From positions 10,170,001 to 10,234,000 of the forward strand of contig NC_088307.1 of assembly GCF_032854445.1 (NCBI RefSeq): a stretch of 64,000 nt of DNA, given 5' to 3'. Shown here in pieces: positions 47,996-57,110 of the stretch. Source of the DNA: Liolophura sinensis (taxonomy: Eukaryota; Mollusca; Polyplacophora; Chitonida; Chitonidae). The notes under the pieces were generated by a model. That model was not told the origin of the DNA, searched no databases, and saw only the letters and a program-made list of their open reading frames with translations. A program made the position numbers and the translations under genes. Positions within the stretch are counted from its first letter, which is position 1; every line of letters starts with the position of its first letter.

Positions 47996-49048
47996 ATGTC
48001 ATCAGCCAACAATACCACGATCGAGATTTTCACAGAGGGCAACACAGACAGGCAGCCATCAGCGGCTATCGTGATCCTGTTGGGAATTTTGATCGTAACA
48101 GGTACGTTGACCAATGGCTACATTATGGTGGTTTTACTCAAGAAGTCGCGTCGCTCGCCACTTAACATGACTATAGTTAACCTAGCCATTGTGGACAGTT
48201 TAATCCTGCTGTTGGTAATCCCCATGTGTCTGGTGACGTTAGCGCTTCCAGGCGTCACGAAGTCTCTGTGCAGCATCACCGGGATTCTTGGGCCTCTTCT
48301 GTCGACTTATTCCTTACAAATCCAGTGTCTTATTCTCTGCACTACCGCTCGCAACGTGACTAAAGTTTCGCCAAATAACAAAGCAGCTGTTAGTCTGATA
48401 CGCCTGGCGCTCATCAGTGTGACATGTTTAACTGTGGACATATGCGTGTTGGTCTTCTCGAGTATCAAATATGGACACCTTCAAAAAGTTCCTTCGATCG
48501 GTTACTGTTTTGTCACTTACGACAACGTCTTCAGAATGCCAATGACAGCATTTTATGGCGTCCATTTATCAGGCTCGGTTTTGCTGTGCACTGTAATCTA
48601 TATTGTCATAACACGCTTTGTCCGGAAAAACTCGGCCAGACAATCGTTAGCCCGTCAGAGACATGTGGAAATATTTAAAATGACATTTTGTAAGCTTTTA
48701 ATCTGGGTACTTTCCTATACCTTCATCACCGTCACTCGCCTCGCTGGGTACAAAAACATGTGGCCGGAGGTTACGTTTCAGCTGAGCTACTTTCTACTGT
48801 GGTCTAACTGTGTCATGAATCCTTTGAGTCACATCCTCAGGTCTCCTCTCGGAAGAACGATTGTTTCCTGGTTCTCGACTCGGGTGGCGATAGTACCTCC
48901 TGAACGCAACACACAGATGACAAATCAACGTAACAGCGGCTCTTCGTCTAGCCATACTGACCGTCCAGAGCAACATGGGCCTAAACCGCAAAACAACCGC
49001 AATGATCCGGACAGAATGTTTACAATTCGAACACAACAGAACTTGTAA
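47996..49048 (+). CDS. Cluster GPCR copy 2, intact, atypical class A receptor
   Basis: A seven-pass membrane receptor of 350 residues. The ATG at 47996 aligns with the starts of the other three copies. N-terminus: NNTT glycosylation site. TM1 has Asn40 (TNGY), TM2 is NMTIVNLAIVD with Asp67, and Cys92 (TM3) with Cys171 (loop 2) is the likely disulphide. At the DRY position the sequence is TTARN (117-120 region), so the acidic residue is gone. SPNNKAAVS (125-133) follows and is fixed in all the long copies. The third loop is RKNSARQSLARQRHV. TM6 (KLLIWVLSYTFITV) has no proline, and TM7 has NPLSHI (275-280) instead of NPxxY. The tail is Asn/Arg/Gln-rich. These differences from ordinary class A receptors suggest altered G-protein activation or an orphan or chemosensory lineage; the ligand is unknown. 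A single exon covers the whole coding region. It is the only undamaged member of the cluster. Confidence 0.92.
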   Translation: MSSANNTTIEIFTEGNTDRQPSAAIVILLGILIVTGTLTNGYIMVVLLKKSRRSPLNMTIVNLAIVDSLILLLVIPMCLVTLALPGVTKSLCSITGILGPLLSTYSLQIQCLILCTTARNVTKVSPNNKAAVSLIRLALISVTCLTVDICVLVFSSIKYGHLQKVPSIGYCFVTYDNVFRMPMTAFYGVHLSGSVLLCTVIYIVITRFVRKNSARQSLARQRHVEIFKMTFCKLLIWVLSYTFITVTRLAGYKNMWPEVTFQLSYFLLWSNCVMNPLSHILRSPLGRTIVSWFSTRVAIVPPERNTQMTNQRNSGSSSSHTDRPEQHGPKPQNNRNDPDRMFTIRTQQNL

Positions 49049-49076
49049 CTGAGGCTAAAGAAATTCACACCATAGG

Positions 49077-49287
49077 GGAGTTTCGAGTTGGAACTCTTTG
49101 TGAATGGTAAAAAATTTTCGGCAACCTTGTTGAAATTGATTTACTGATCAGCTGTGTCACCTTTTTCCAGGGACACAAATGACACCTCTTTCCTGTAGAA
49201 ACTTCTCCAATTCACAAAACGATCAGGTTCTCAAGTTTCTTTCATTCGTCTCTCTGTATTAGAGTTCCAATTCGAAACTCCCTCCTT
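49077..49287. mobile_element. Small TIR element (MITE-like), copy 1
   Basis: Left end GGGAGTTTCGAGTTGGAACT (from about 49077) and right end, read inward, GGGAGTTTCGAATTGGAACT (to about 49284) form a near-perfect inverted repeat around about 165 bp without a coding frame. A second element with the same ends lies at 52897-53271. It begins about 30 bases after the stop codon of receptor copy 2, so it probably lies in the 3'UTR. Confidence 0.75.
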
Positions 49288-49309
49288 GTAATTAACATGT
49301 CTTCATGTA

Positions 49310-49475
49310 TTCATCTTATTGCACTTAAGCAATAGTGCTAGGGGGTTTATTTGGCACTATTTATCAAAGCACTGACAGTACATGAATGGGTTACAAGGCA
49401 ACTCTAACAGAGGTGAATTGACGAAGTCATCTGTCGTTGCTGATCAGGTAATACTCTCTGTGCTTTTGCCTACGG
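49310..49475 (-). repeat. Rep-A copy (reverse, worn)
   Basis: TTGCACTTAAGCAATAGTGC, TAACAGAGGTGAATTGACGA and TCTGTCGTTGCTGATCAGGT are present. Confidence 0.6.
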
Positions 49476-49649
49476 ATTTCTTTAACTATAATTCATTTTA
49501 GAGATTTATCACAAATGAGACACTTTGCAGTGGAAGATTGAAAGAATCAAGGCAAATGTATGAACTGGTTCTTCAGTCTTGAAAAGGTTAACTTATATCA
49601 TCTTTAACGACGTGGAAAATATTTAGAATATAAGACTACAGCACAGACA

Positions 49650-49860
49650 GGGCAGCGATGACATTGTGACAGTTTGCAGATGGTGACAAAGAAACGGTGA
49701 AAGGCGGCCTCTTGTAAACTTATCTCATTTAGGGTTTTTATTGTAACTATACATTTAAACGCTCAAATAGTAGCAAACTACACCCCTTCATGATACAATG
49801 GTTTAAGCAGAATAAAATAAAAACAAGATGCAGTTAATGTCACTGGTGAAGGACATTCTT
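49650..49860 (+). repeat. Rep-A copy (forward)
   Basis: GGCAGCGATGACATTGTGAC, GGCGGCCTCTTGTAAACTTA and TGGTTTAAGCAGAATAAAAT are present. Confidence 0.72.
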
Positions 49861-50109
49861 TTTGCAAAACTTTTCCCAGCAATCTTCGTCCTAAGATAAC
49901 TGCACTGACTTAAAGTGATCTCTTATCGTTAGTTCAAGCCCTTTAAGCTATTGTATGGTTTTGTAGAATTTTTACCTGGAGTGAACGAAAAGGCCTCAGC
50001 CGAACCAACAAGGGAGAGTTGTATTTGACCAGAATATTAAGATTAAAAAGTAGATAAAGTTCTTGGGAGTATGGTGGACACAACATTTGTGATAAAACAA
50101 TCAATAAAA

Positions 50110-50225
50110 AATCTATGGTTTCGTTTATATCCAGCGAAGGTGAGTAGATATCTTTCACAGCTTTTGCTATTTACGGATTGTTTAAAGCTAGCAAATGAAT
50201 GACTCTGTATCGAATTTCTCCGAGA
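50110..50225. repeat. Duplicated non-coding block A (partner at 60726-60840)
   Basis: The words TCTATGGTTTCGTTTATATC, TAGATATCTTTCACAGC and GATTGTTTAAAGCTAGCA correspond to similar words at 60730-60815 in the same order. Confidence 0.6.
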
Positions 50226-50249
50226 AAGACACCGCTTTAAAATACTTGT

Positions 50250-50459
50250 AGGGGCTGCCATGGCCGAGGTTGTTTGAACGCCAGCACGGCACAATGACCC
50301 AGGAGCCTCCCTCCAATGTGGTCGCTATGAGTTCAAGTCCAGATTATGCTGGCTTCCTTTCTATTCGCACGTGGGAAGGTCTGCTAGCCACCTGTAAATT
50401 GTCTTGGGTTTCCCACGAGCTCTGCCCGATGTCCTCCCATCATAATGCTGGCCGCCGAG
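50250..50459 (+). repeat. SINE family 1, lacking its 3' tail
   Basis: Head GGGGCTGCCATGGCCGAGGT, body through CATAATGCTGGCCGCCGAGA, then unrelated sequence. Loss of the 3' end is unusual among the copies here. Confidence 0.82.
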
Positions 50460-50582
50460 ATGGTAGGAAAACTACTACGATTTGCCTGAGACTTATATCA
50501 TTTGGTTGTTTTGTGTTGTTCTTGTCGCTCAAATCACTTAAAAATTCCCATAAATTCGTAAATCCTAGACTTGTGGGCGTCA

Positions 50583-50792
50583 TTTAACATCACTGTATTT
50601 TTTAACCTAATTCTACTTAATCAATGCTAGTGAGCGCGTAAATTTCTACTATTCACACATTTACATGATCAGTTTGAATAAAAGCCTGACTGAGGTAAAC
50701 TGACCAGAGACCATATTTCACCGGTTACGTGTGACCATTTGCCAGCTATCACACAGTCGTCGGTGGTCTGGTTTTACTCTCTATAATGTACA
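50583..50792 (-). repeat. Rep-A copy (reverse), well preserved
   Basis: TTAACATCACTGTATTTTTT, TTTCACCGGTTACGTGTGAC, GCCAGCTATCACACAGTCGT and CTGGTTTTACTCTCTATAAT are present. Confidence 0.82.
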
Positions 50793-51270
50793 TTATAATA
50801 ATTATATTTCTACATACGTTTTGATAGTCTTGAGTTGCAATCAAAGCTCAGTCGAGATACATATTTTGTTATCGACAACCTATATTCTAGCTTGATACAC
50901 GATTTGAATGCTGATTTCACTCAGTGGCCTAGAACATACCTTGCATCTTTCTTACATCGCTGAAACATATTGACTGCTTCTCTTTGTATAATTCTGTCCT
51001 ATTTTCGTTTTTTATATACTTTGTTAGTTTTTTGGTAGTTAAACGTTATTTTGGGAATTGGCCTTCCGATTATTGGTCCGGAGCACCCGTCTTCGTGAAC
51101 GGCTTGTATACGGCGACGTTGAGCAGGTGACTAGATATCTCTGATATTGTATGATTTTAATTAGGGTTTTAATTACTTGTTCCGCATTCATTTTAATTTT
51201 GAAACATTACATTATGTAAATTTAACATGTATAATACTATGTAATCACAGGGCATGGCGCAGATGCAAGA

Positions 51271-51326
51271 AATGTCCTGCAAGTAATGTCCTGCAAGCAA
51301 CGTCCTGCAAGAAATTTCCTGCAAGA
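51271..51326. repeat. 14-bp tandem repeat, 4 copies
   Basis: AATGTCCTGCAAGT-type unit at 51271, 51285, 51299 and 51313. Confidence 0.95.
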
Positions 51327-51359
51327 AACACAGCTTGGGCCACAGACAACTCTATTGTG

Positions 51360-51505
51360 GAATCTGTTTGGCGAAATAGACCTTCGTACATCAGTAGTCA
51401 ACCAAAATGGACGTTACAGGTCAATAGTGATCAGGCCAGTTTCCAAAACGACGTTTAAAACAAACCACCAAAGAACTAATACAGTACATAAAGTTAGAAA
51501 TTAGG
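51360..51505. repeat. Duplicated non-coding block B (partner at 60865-60985)
   Basis: TTTCCAAAACGACGTTTAAA, ACCACCAAAGAACTAATACA and GTTAGAAATTAGG correspond to TTTCCAAAACAACGTTTAAC, GCTCCCAAAGACAAAGG and GTAAGAAATTATAC at 60925-60980. Confidence 0.65.
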
Positions 51506-51799
51506 ATTGAATGTTGGGAATAATATTCTAGGTGAATGAGTGAAATCAGTATTCAAATCGTGTTTCATGCTAACATATAACTTAATAAAAAAAATATGTA
51601 TCTCTGTTGTTCTTTGATTGCAACTGTTCATATATCCAACGTGGCCGCAGCATTGAACACGATGAATACAAAGCCCCTGGACCTAGGTTAAGCGGAATTA
51701 GACATTATGATGAAGCACAGTGCAATACAGACCCCAGTCTAGAGGGCACTGATTGAGATCACCTGGCATCATTAATTAAGTCCCAGGTGCAAATGCGTG

Positions 51800-52262
51800 A
51801 AAAGGGTCCTTGTTGTCTGTCTACCAGGAACTCGAAAACTATAGATGTAATTCTTGGAATGTGTAACAATGAGCTCACGTTGAAACCTACACTGGATGGA
51901 ATTGCTGTAACATGCCATTTATCCTCTCCTGATGGAAGTTGCGTGAGGAGGTTTCCCAGCAGTCCCAGGGTCCTTGTTGTCTGTCGACCAGGAACTCAAA
52001 AACTATAGATGCAATTCTTGGAAGGTGTAACAATAAGCTCACGTTGGAACCTACACTGGATGGAATTGCTGTAATATGTCATTTATCCTCTCCTGACGGA
52101 AGTTGTGTGAGGAGGTTTCCCAGCAGTCCCAGGGTCCTTGTTGTCTGTCGACCAGGAACTCAAAAACTATAGATGCAATTCTTGGAAGGTGTAACAATAA
52201 GCTCACGTTGGAACCTACACTGGATGGAATTGCTGTAATATGCCATTTATCCTCTCCTGACC
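51800..52262. repeat. 164-bp tandem repeat, nearly 3 copies
   Basis: GGGTCCTTGTTGTCTGTC recurs at 51804, 51968 and 52132 (164-base steps). Copies 2 and 3 are almost identical. Each junction contains GAGGAGGTTTCCCAGCAG, which resembles the SINE body, and the array ends directly in a SINE fragment. The plus-strand frames of 73-111 codons over it are repeats of the same reading and not a gene. Confidence 0.93.
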
Positions 52263-52390
52263 TGTCATACGTGGGAAGGTTTCCCAGCAATCTGCGAGTG
52301 GTCGTGGGTTTCCCCAGCGTACTGCCAGCTTGTATAAGTAAACTATACAAGTATAATATGGCGTACAACACTAATCAAATAAAAAATCAA
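52262..52390 (+). repeat. SINE family 1, worn 3' part at the end of the 164-bp array
   Basis: TCATACGTGGGAAGGTTTCC, GTGGTCGTGGGTTTCCCCAG and CACTAATCAAATAAAAAATC are present. Confidence 0.75.
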
Positions 52391-52409
52391 CACTTATACA
52401 TCCGAAAGG

Positions 52410-52650
52410 GTGTAAATGATCACATGGTCCATCGGTGAATGAGGCCATTAGTTAATTTGCCTCATTTATTCCAACTGTTCATGGATATGCTTAAAATTAC
52501 AGCGGCTACTACCCTCCCTCCCCCCACCCCCAACCTCCCTACGGCAATAGCTTAATCAAAATTATGTAAAAAATATCCAGTGATAATAGTTGCAATGTGT
52601 TAGAAAATGTCACCGATGTAGAATTACTCCAAATGCTGTGTTGTCCCAGT
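52410..52650 (+). repeat. Rep-A copy (forward, worn)
   Basis: CATCGGTGAATGAGGCC, CAACTGTTCATGGATATGCT and TACTCCAAATGCTGTGTTGT are present. Confidence 0.6.
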
Positions 52651-52744
52651 CCCAGTAAAACAGTGCAAAGAGGCCAGGTCTCGGGGATGCTCAGTCCACA
52701 TGCATGCTATGGAGGAATACAATATAGGACAAAGCCGTAGGACA

Positions 52745-52875
52745 AGTCAAGCCAGAGCAGCCACGACAGTATAATAATTGGTAAGTGGTAACTGCTGTGA
52801 TTAATATATCAGGTCACACGCATTATACTGGTGAAATCTGACCGCTGTTAGCATACCTCAATTCTAGGTATTACT
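52745..52875 (+). repeat. Rep-A, 5' half (forward, worn)
   Basis: CCAGAGCAGCCACGACAGTA and CACACGCATTATACTGGTGA are present. It is cut off where the TIR element begins. Confidence 0.5.
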
Positions 52876-52896
52876 CTTGCATGGTGTAACAACGGT

Positions 52897-53271
52897 CGAG
52901 TTTCGAGTTGGAAGTCTTTTATCGTTGAAGGTAGAAAAAGTTCAACGGTATCTTGTGACCTGTCAGAAATGATAGGCTACTATTTTTGATCACATTCATT
53001 AAAACATGGGCGTCTGCAAAAAGTGTCATAAAAAGTCATTTAGAGTGAAGGAATGATAGAGAAGATTGACAATTTGAATGTTTGTAAACTTGAGAAGTTC
53101 ATAAAGGAAAGAGGTGTCATTTGTGCATCTGGAAAAAGTGTGAGACAGGTGATCAGTAAATTAATGTCAACAAAGGTTGTCTAACATTTTTCAGGATTCA
53201 CATGACACAGTGAGACTAGTTTTACCTTTAATGACAAAAGAGTTCCAACTCAAAACTCCCCTATTCCAGTG
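52897..53271. mobile_element. Small TIR element (MITE-like), copy 2
   Basis: Left end GAGTTTCGAGTTGGAAGTCT and right end, read inward, GGGAGTTTTGAGTTGGAACT. The interior shares CACCTCTTTCC-type and AACTTGAGAAGTT-type words with copy 1 in the opposite sense (AGAGGTGTCATTTGTG against ACAAATGACACCTCT). The longer interior (about 330 bp) suggests copy 1 is a deletion derivative. Confidence 0.72.
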
Positions 53272-53279
53272 TTGTTATT

Positions 53280-54020
53280 TAAGTACAGTTAATATGGTTT
53301 ACATTACACATCTCTCTATCTGAAACTTAATTTGTTATATGTGCAAACATTCCGAAATATTATTTTGACATTTTAGTTTAATGTGCTCATTTACAGCGAT
53401 TACATCTGCTTATAATTGTGGAACTACGTTATAGTTAATCGATATAAATAACTGCTTGTTTATTAGACATCCACACTGGCAGCTCTTAAACATATATACG
53501 TATGTGTTGATTTAACAAAACCTGTGTTAATCATTATGAAGAAGTCGAGGCATCTCCACGTTAATGTAAAACTTTTTCACAAGCCTTGACCCAAATGTCG
53601 AGATCTTTATCAAGATGATAAATTCATATGACGTTTCATTGAACATTAAATTGGTGAAACTTCTTATTATTACTATTCGTGTAAAATTCGATCATACTAT
53701 TTCCTAACGGTCTATAGGTATTCCACCAGCAAAGAATGATGCGTTACTTTTGGTACCTTTATACCTTTCGTTTTCAAAAGGAATAGGTTATTGGAAAAAA
53801 TCGCCCTGGGAGATGCAAATTGTAGCGACTGTAGCAAATTTAGGTCTTTATAGAGTTGGAAGTGGTAATAATTTGCAACAGGAAGCAAGGTTCTAAGAAG
53901 ATTTAATAATGGATAACATTCTTCATGGGCGACGTAGGGGTAATTTTATAAAACCGCACTATGTTTATACTGCCCCCTTGTCCCACTTTAAGCAGAATTA
54001 GCTACACACTTACAAAGCAT
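53280..54020. other. Non-coding stretch
   Basis: A Rep-A word (TTTAAGCAGAATTAGCTACA) occurs at 53987-54006. Nothing else is recognised. Confidence 0.35.
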
Positions 54021-54022
54021 TG

Positions 54023-54278
54023 CGGGGGCCTCCATGGTTCAGTTGGTTAGCGCGCTAGCTCACCAATGCGGTCGCTGTGAGTTCAAGTCCAGCTCATGCT
54101 GTCTTCCTCTCCGGCCGTACGTGGGAAGGTCTGCCAGCAACCTGCGGATGTTCGTGGGTTTTCCCCGGGCTCCGCCCGGTTTCCTCCTACCCTAATGATG
54201 GCCGCCGTCGTATAAGTGAAATATTCTTGAGTACGGCGTAAAACACCAATCAAATAAATAAATAAATAAATAAATACA
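54023..54278 (+). repeat. SINE family 1, near full length
   Basis: Head GCGGGGGCCTCCATGGTTCA with a short deletion (GCGCGCTAGCTCACCAATGC), then complete body and AAATAAATAAATAAATAAAT tail. It lies about 460 bases upstream of receptor copy 3. Confidence 0.9.
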
Positions 54279-54559
54279 AAGCATAGCGCCTTAGATTTTC
54301 CACCCTTGTTCCTTTCAAGGTGTGTTCTGACCACAGGTCGGGTTTCCACATACGGGTTTCGTCTCCCCCGCTGTCCATTAATCATTTATTTAATTATTGT
54401 CTCAGAATCAGGTATCATTTTCTTCAGAGTATCAATTTTGATAACTACACACAAGGGGTCGTAATTATTATAACCGGAACGATATCATATTAATCCTCAT
54501 AACTGCGCACAAGGGGTTGTAATTATAACAAACAGAAAGATATCATGGGGATCTGTAGC

Positions 54560-54739
54560 GTAGTATCGACCACAAGTCCAACAGGTTCGGATGTTTGTCA
54601 CTGGCGTATCCTAGAACCGTTCGTTTTTCAGGCGTAATATATCTGTGAGATTTCTGTCTGCGGCGAAATTCGCAGGTCAAAACATACCAGTTTTTCAAAC
54701 ATACATCGTTCCGGACGGAATTCTTACCAAATACGCGCC
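54560..54739 (+). promoter_or_regulatory. 5' flank shared by receptor copies 3 and 4
   Basis: From about 54590 to the ATG this flank aligns with 62320-62487: GTCACTGGCRTATC, GATTTCTGTCT-like words, AAAACATACCAGTTTTTCAA, and finally 24 or more identical bases ending in ATTCTTACCAAATAC before the start. It probably contains 5'UTR or promoter duplicated with the gene; an acceptor-like TCGTTTTTCAG occurs at 54623-54633 in copy 3 only. Confidence 0.5.
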
Positions 54740-55827
54740 ATGTCATCCTACAACAACACGACTTCGGAAAATGTGGCGTGGACGAATACTAACCGGCAAC
54801 CAGCAGTCGCGTTCGTAATGCTCTTAGTGCTTTTCATCGTAGTAGGTACGTTGGCCAATGGATATATCATCTTTATGTTGCTGAAGAAGTCGCGTCGCTC
54901 ACCGTTTAACATGACGATAGTTAACCTGGCCATCGTGGATACTTTGATGGTGATAGTGGTGATACCTACGACTCTGGTGACGTTAACGCTTCCCGGCGTC
55001 ACGATGTCTCTATGCAGCGTCACTGGAACAATCGGCCAGCTTTTATTTACCTACTCCTTGCATGTCCAGTGTCTTATCCTTTACGCGAACGTTTGCATCG
55101 TGACTACAGTTTCGCCAAATAACAAAGCCACTGTGAGTCAGGTGCGCCTGGCACTTATCAGTGTGGCTTGTTTAGCTGTGGATACATGTCTGGTTGTTTA
55201 TTCTAATGCCAAATACGGAATCATTCGAAAAGTTTCTTCCGTCGGTTACTGTTTCTGCGTTTTCGACGAGAGCTCCACTTGGTACAAGATAGTGGTTACA
55301 TTTATATTGTGCACATATCAGGCTCGGGTTTGTTGTGCACTATATTTTACATTGTTCTGACCAGATTTGTGGGGAAAAACTCGGCCAGGCCAGCGCTAGC
55401 TCGTCAGAGACACGTGAACATATTTAAGTTGATGTTTCGTAAGTTTCTGATCTGGGTAGTCTGCTATTTCCTAATCCTTTTGGTACGGAGTGTTGGATAC
55501 AGAAATATGTGGCCGGAAGTGACGTTTCAGGTGAGCTACTCCCTGGTTTGGTTGAACTCTGTTCTGAATCCGTTGTGTCACATCCTCACATCTCCTCTCA
55601 AAAGAACGATTGTCTCCTGGTGGTCAAGTCTAGTGGCGACAGTAACTCCACTACGTGATACCCAATTGCCGTATCAACGCAACAGAGGCTCAGATCAGCG
55701 GAACCCTTCGTGTAGCCATACAAATGCTAAGAAAAACAATTCCGTTAACCCGCAACATTTACCGACAGCCGCAAAACGACTGCCTGAACAATTCGAAAGA
55801 ACTGTACAAATACAACAGAACTTGTAA
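54740..55827 (+). pseudogene. Cluster GPCR copy 3, broken by a 1-base deletion
   Basis: The ATG at 54740 aligns with the other starts (MSSYNNTTSEN). TM1 to the second extracellular loop read cleanly: NGYIIF in TM1, NMTIVNLAIVD in TM2, Cys near residue 93, then VCIVTTVSPNNKATVS where DRY would be (here even the arginine is lost), and GYCFCVF in loop 2. In TM5, within the T run at 55301-55303, one base is missing relative to copies 1 and 2. The first frame runs on to a stop at 55360, while the correct continuation (VHISGSGLLCTIFYIVLTRF) is in the next frame to 55827. The restored length would be about 362 codons, with no other stops. A WSSLVATVTP stretch and an Asn/Gln-rich tail follow TM7 (NPLCHI). 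One lesion in an otherwise clean gene suggests recent loss, an assembly error in a homopolymer, or allelic variation. Confidence 0.85.
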
Positions 55828-56119
55828 GTGAAGCTCAGCAAAATCACACAATTAACCTATCGATCCTGGCAACAGAAAATGGAGGGCACACAACTGCCTG
55901 AACAACTCGACAGTGGTAGCACAAAGACAACACAACGCGTAACTGAAATTCCTACAAGAAAGTACAGCAAAAGGTTTTAACATTGCAGAGGTTTAACAAG
56001 ATGGCACTACAGAATAATCAACCTGATAATTGATCAAAGACGCATCTGAACTGAGCCAGTCATTGAAACACACGCTTAAAGGAAGTGACCACGGCCCATT
56101 TGCACAAAAACATCGTTGC

Positions 56120-56157
56120 TGCAATCGATTGTAAACCCTACAGTTTACAATTGATTG
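56120..56157. other. Hairpin-forming inverted repeat
   Basis: CAATCGATTGTAAAC and GTTTACAATTGATTG can pair over 15 positions with one mismatch around a 6-base loop (CCTACA). It lies about 300 bases after receptor copy 3. The partner region of copy 4 (about 63450-63475) keeps only the GTTTACAATT arm. Confidence 0.6.
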
Positions 56158-56574
56158 TGAAAAAGTTACACCGATTACTCAAACGACTATCGTAGCCTGC
56201 GTACAAGACGTTGTCGATGTTAGGTTAAACGTAACCCAAGGTATTTGCAATCAACTTAGGCCTACGATGCCTTTGTACAAACAGTGGTAGCACAAGGAAA
56301 ACTCTCAATGTGAAGGCTAACGGATTACTGAGGGCACTCTCAGTGCCCTCCGCCAATAAACCAGCCCGCCGGCATAAAATAAACGTAACAATAATTGGGT
56401 ACCAGATTAAAAACCGTACATTCAAGTAAATAAATAAAATAAAACTCTAACGGAAATAAAAAAGCAGTAATTTTAAGGTTTTAAATTCACCATTAATTTT
56501 TTTAACTAAGACGAGGTAGACTTTGGACCCGACAAGAGCCTCTACATTTTTCGGCAAAGTCTCCAGGTTTTCTA

Positions 56575-57110
56575 GTCAAGTGTGTAAATGTGCCCACTGG
56601 TGAATGTTATGTATTGTAGTCACATACGTGTATGTAAATGTGCCCACTGGTCGCCATTAGGTACTCTTGTCACATGTATAAATGTGCCCACTGGTGAATG
56701 CTGTGTAATGTAGCCACATACATGTATGTAAATGTGCCCATTGGTGAATGCTGTGTATTGTAGTCATATACGTGTATGTAAATGTGCCCACTGGTGAATG
56801 CTGTGTATTGTAGTCACAAACGTGTATGTAAATGTGCCCATTGGTGAATGCTGTGTATTGTAGTCATATACGTGTATGTAAATGTGCCCACTGGTGAATG
56901 CTGTGTATTTTAGCCACATACGTGTATGTAAATGTGCCCACTGGTGAATGCTGTGTATTGTAGTCATATACGTGTATGTAAATGTGCCCACTGGTGAATG
57001 CTGTGTATTGTAGTCACAAACGTGTATGTAAATGTGCCCACTGGTAAATGCTGTGTATTGTAGTCATATACGTGTATGTAAATGTGCCCACTGTTGAGTA
57101 TGGGTATTCT
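56575..57110. repeat. 50-bp minisatellite (left domain of the large array)
   Basis: Unit CGTGTATGTAAATGTGCCCA, then CTGGTGAATGCTGTGTATTG and TAGTCACAAA. Strict 50-base steps at 56771, 56821, 56871, 56921, 56971, 57021 and 57071, with looser units before. It shares its core with the 44-bp unit that follows. Confidence 0.95.

Noticed and set aside
51787-52438. Plus-strand frames with repeated RVLVVCRPGTQKL-like text, resembling a repeat protein
   Set aside because: They follow the 164-bp tandem repeat and the SINE that ends it; each unit ends in a stop and no domain is recognisable.
56764-56991. 75-codon minus-strand frame rich in HQWAHLHTR
   Set aside because: It is the 50-bp minisatellite read in one frame.
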